This document shows positions 33,336-34,507 of a stretch of 34,507 nucleotides of DNA, one piece after another. The DNA is taken from NCBI GenBank assembly GCA_947631595.1, contig CANRLZ010000013.1:1-34507 (forward strand), given 5' to 3'. The position numbers and the translations under genes are program-made. The stretch comes from an uncultured Oscillospiraceae bacterium. Its GTDB lineage: Bacteria > Bacillota > Clostridia > Oscillospirales > Oscillospiraceae. Under the pieces are notes generated by a model. The model searched no databases and was not told where the DNA came from. It saw only the letters and a program-made list of their open reading frames with translations. Positions within the stretch are counted from its first letter, which is position 1. Every line of letters starts with the position of its first letter.

Positions 33336-33695
33336 ATGGGTCGCAAGCTGGGGTTTGACTTCGCCTTCGGCGTGGTGCTGGTGGCGGTGAGCCTCTTTAT
33401 GCTCTTCAAAAACGCCTATGTCTCCACCATCCGCTTCTACACCCTGGGGCGGGTGAACACCGGGGCGGTCCTGGTGGTTCTGCTCATTCTGGCCATCATC
33501 TTCGCCGTGGTGCGGCCCGGCGCGGTGAGCTATACCGTCATCGGCGCGGTGGTGGCCGGGCTGGTGGTGTCGCTGCTGCTGGGGATGCACATCGGCTTTC
33601 GGCACATGACCCTGGTGGATGTGCTGTTGATCGTGGGACCTATGGCCGTGGGGGTGGGTCTTGTGCTGCGGGCACTTTTCCGCAAAGAGGACTGA
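33336..33695 (+). CDS. Small four-span membrane protein, unknown
   Basis: A 119-residue protein that is nearly all hydrophobic, with four predicted membrane segments (about 8-24, 42-58, 67-83 and 94-112) and a short charged C-terminus RKED. I do not recognise a named family. I chose ATG 33336, 7 nt after AAGGAGG; the ATG at 33330 abuts the ribosome site and is unlikely. It has its own promoter and is followed 61 bp later by the AIM24-family gene, with which it may be co-transcribed, since no terminator is visible between them. Confidence 0.75.
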   Translation: MGRKLGFDFAFGVVLVAVSLFMLFKNAYVSTIRFYTLGRVNTGAVLVVLLILAIIFAVVRPGAVSYTVIGAVVAGLVVSLLLGMHIGFRHMTLVDVLLIVGPMAVGVGLVLRALFRKED

Positions 33696-33756
33696 CCCCC
33701 GCGCCGTTTGTTCATTTCCCCCGGAAAAAATTTGAAAACAGAGAGGAAGATGCTTC

Positions 33757-34434
33757 ATGCACTACAATATCATCGGCGAACCCATGCCCGTAGTGGTGTG
33801 CGATCTGGCGGCGGAGGAGTCCATGATCACGGAGAAGGGCTCCATGGTCTGGATGAGTCCCAACCTGGAGATGACCACCTCCGCCGGCGGCGTGGGCAAG
33901 GCCTTCGGGCGGATGTTCTCCGGCGAGTCCATGTTCCAGAACATCTACACCGCCAAGGGCGCCCCCGGCATGATCGCCTTCGGCTCCAGCTTCCCCGGCT
34001 CCATCCGGGCCATCCAGGTCAGCCCCGACAAGCCCATCGTGGCCCAGAAGTCCGCCTTCCTGGCGGCGGAGACCGGCGTGGAGCTGTCCGTCTTCTTCCA
34101 GAAGAAGCTGGGCGCGGGCTTCTTCGGCGGCGAGGGCTTCATCATGCAGAAGATCTCCGGAAACGGCATCGTCTTCGTGGAGATCGACGGCTCCGCCGTG
34201 GAGTACGACCTGAAAGCCGGGGAACAGCTCATCGTGGACACCGGCAACCTGGCCATGATGGACGCCACCTGTTCGGTGGACATCCAGAGCGTCAAGGGGC
34301 TGAAGAACAAGCTCCTGGGCGGCGAGGGGTTCTTCAACACCGTGGTCACCGGCCCGGGCCATGTGGTCCTCCAGACCCTGCCCCTCAGCAGCTTCGCCGG
34401 GTCCATCGCCTCCGTCCTCCCCAACCGCAGCTGA
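33757..34434 (+). CDS. AIM24/TIGR00266-family protein
   Basis: A 225-residue beta-rich soluble protein. The family pattern is clear: an N-terminal IxGEPMPVVVCDL, then GSMVWMSPNLEMTT, LGAGFFGGEGFIMQKISGNG, GEQLIVDTGNLAM and the closing GPGHVVLQTLPLSSFA. The family forms a trimeric beta-helix-like fold. Its bacterial function is not established; the yeast relative AIM24 is mitochondrial. The ATG follows GAGAGGAAG. A terminator follows at 34447. Confidence 0.9.
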   Translation: MHYNIIGEPMPVVVCDLAAEESMITEKGSMVWMSPNLEMTTSAGGVGKAFGRMFSGESMFQNIYTAKGAPGMIAFGSSFPGSIRAIQVSPDKPIVAQKSAFLAAETGVELSVFFQKKLGAGFFGGEGFIMQKISGNGIVFVEIDGSAVEYDLKAGEQLIVDTGNLAMMDATCSVDIQSVKGLKNKLLGGEGFFNTVVTGPGHVVLQTLPLSSFAGSIASVLPNRS

Positions 34435-34446
34435 GCGCTCTCTCCC

Positions 34447-34485
34447 CAGGCGGCCCGCCAATCACCGGCGAGCCGCCTGTTTTTT
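34447..34485 (+). terminator. Terminator after the AIM24-family gene
   Basis: CAGGCGGC pairs with GCCGCCTG across a 17-base loop containing a smaller stem, followed by TTTTTT. It starts 12 bases past the stop codon. Confidence 0.85.
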
Positions 34486-34507
34486 GCGTTTTGGAGGGAA
34501 ATTTTCG

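Overview
The window looks like chromosome from a GC-rich, endospore-lineage, anaerobic Clostridia genome, most like the Oscillospiraceae (Flavonifractor/Lawsonibacter type). The reasons are a single-chain pyruvate:ferredoxin oxidoreductase, a YaaL-BofA sporulation pair, a clostridial single-polypeptide PurL, high-GC housekeeping genes, and intergenic hairpin repeats of the sort common in that group. The taxonomic call is an inference from gene content and composition.

Layout. 1-627: non-coding, hairpin- and repeat-rich, ending in the nifJ terminator. 628-4161 (-): nifJ. 4409-7206 (+): secG, rnr, yaaL-like, bofA. 7209-7479: a non-coding array of hairpins bracketed by two identical 32-bp hairpins. 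7495-8556 (-): ilvE. 8661-18175 (-): a probable operon, transcribed secA, pgeF, an orphan substrate-binding lipoprotein, purL, HAD phosphatase. 18341-19951 (+): rlmD, whose 3' end is supplied by a mobile element. 19646-30042: an integrative and mobilizable element of about 10.4 kb. 30043-31200: scarred DNA holding a decayed rlmD tail, an XRE/zinc-ribbon membrane regulator and a probable gene fragment. 31346-34434 (+): an SDR oxidoreductase, azlC-azlD, a small membrane protein and an AIM24-family protein.

The mobile element has, left to right: attL inside rlmD, an element-borne rlmD 3' tail with its terminator, a MobV-type oriT, a MobV relaxase, an AT-rich type III-like restriction-modification pair (res, mod), a zinc-ribbon protein, a sigma-region-4-like regulator, a divergent control region with two dyads, a 59-codon small gene, a KilA-N protein, and a large serine recombinase whose last codons contain attR. 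It encodes a relaxase but no visible conjugation apparatus, so it resembles Tn4451-type mobilizable elements.

The most striking observation is at the attachment site. The shared 9-bp core GAGACGGTG encodes Glu-Thr-Val in frame in both rlmD and the recombinase gene. Integration therefore swaps C-termini. RlmD receives a 98-residue element-encoded tail, and the recombinase receives an 11-residue chromosomal tail. In the predicted circle the recombinase frame runs straight into the 98-residue tail. Just beyond attR lies a decayed copy of the same kind of tail (premature stop, internal deletion, frameshift), presumably the displaced 3' end of the earlier rlmD.
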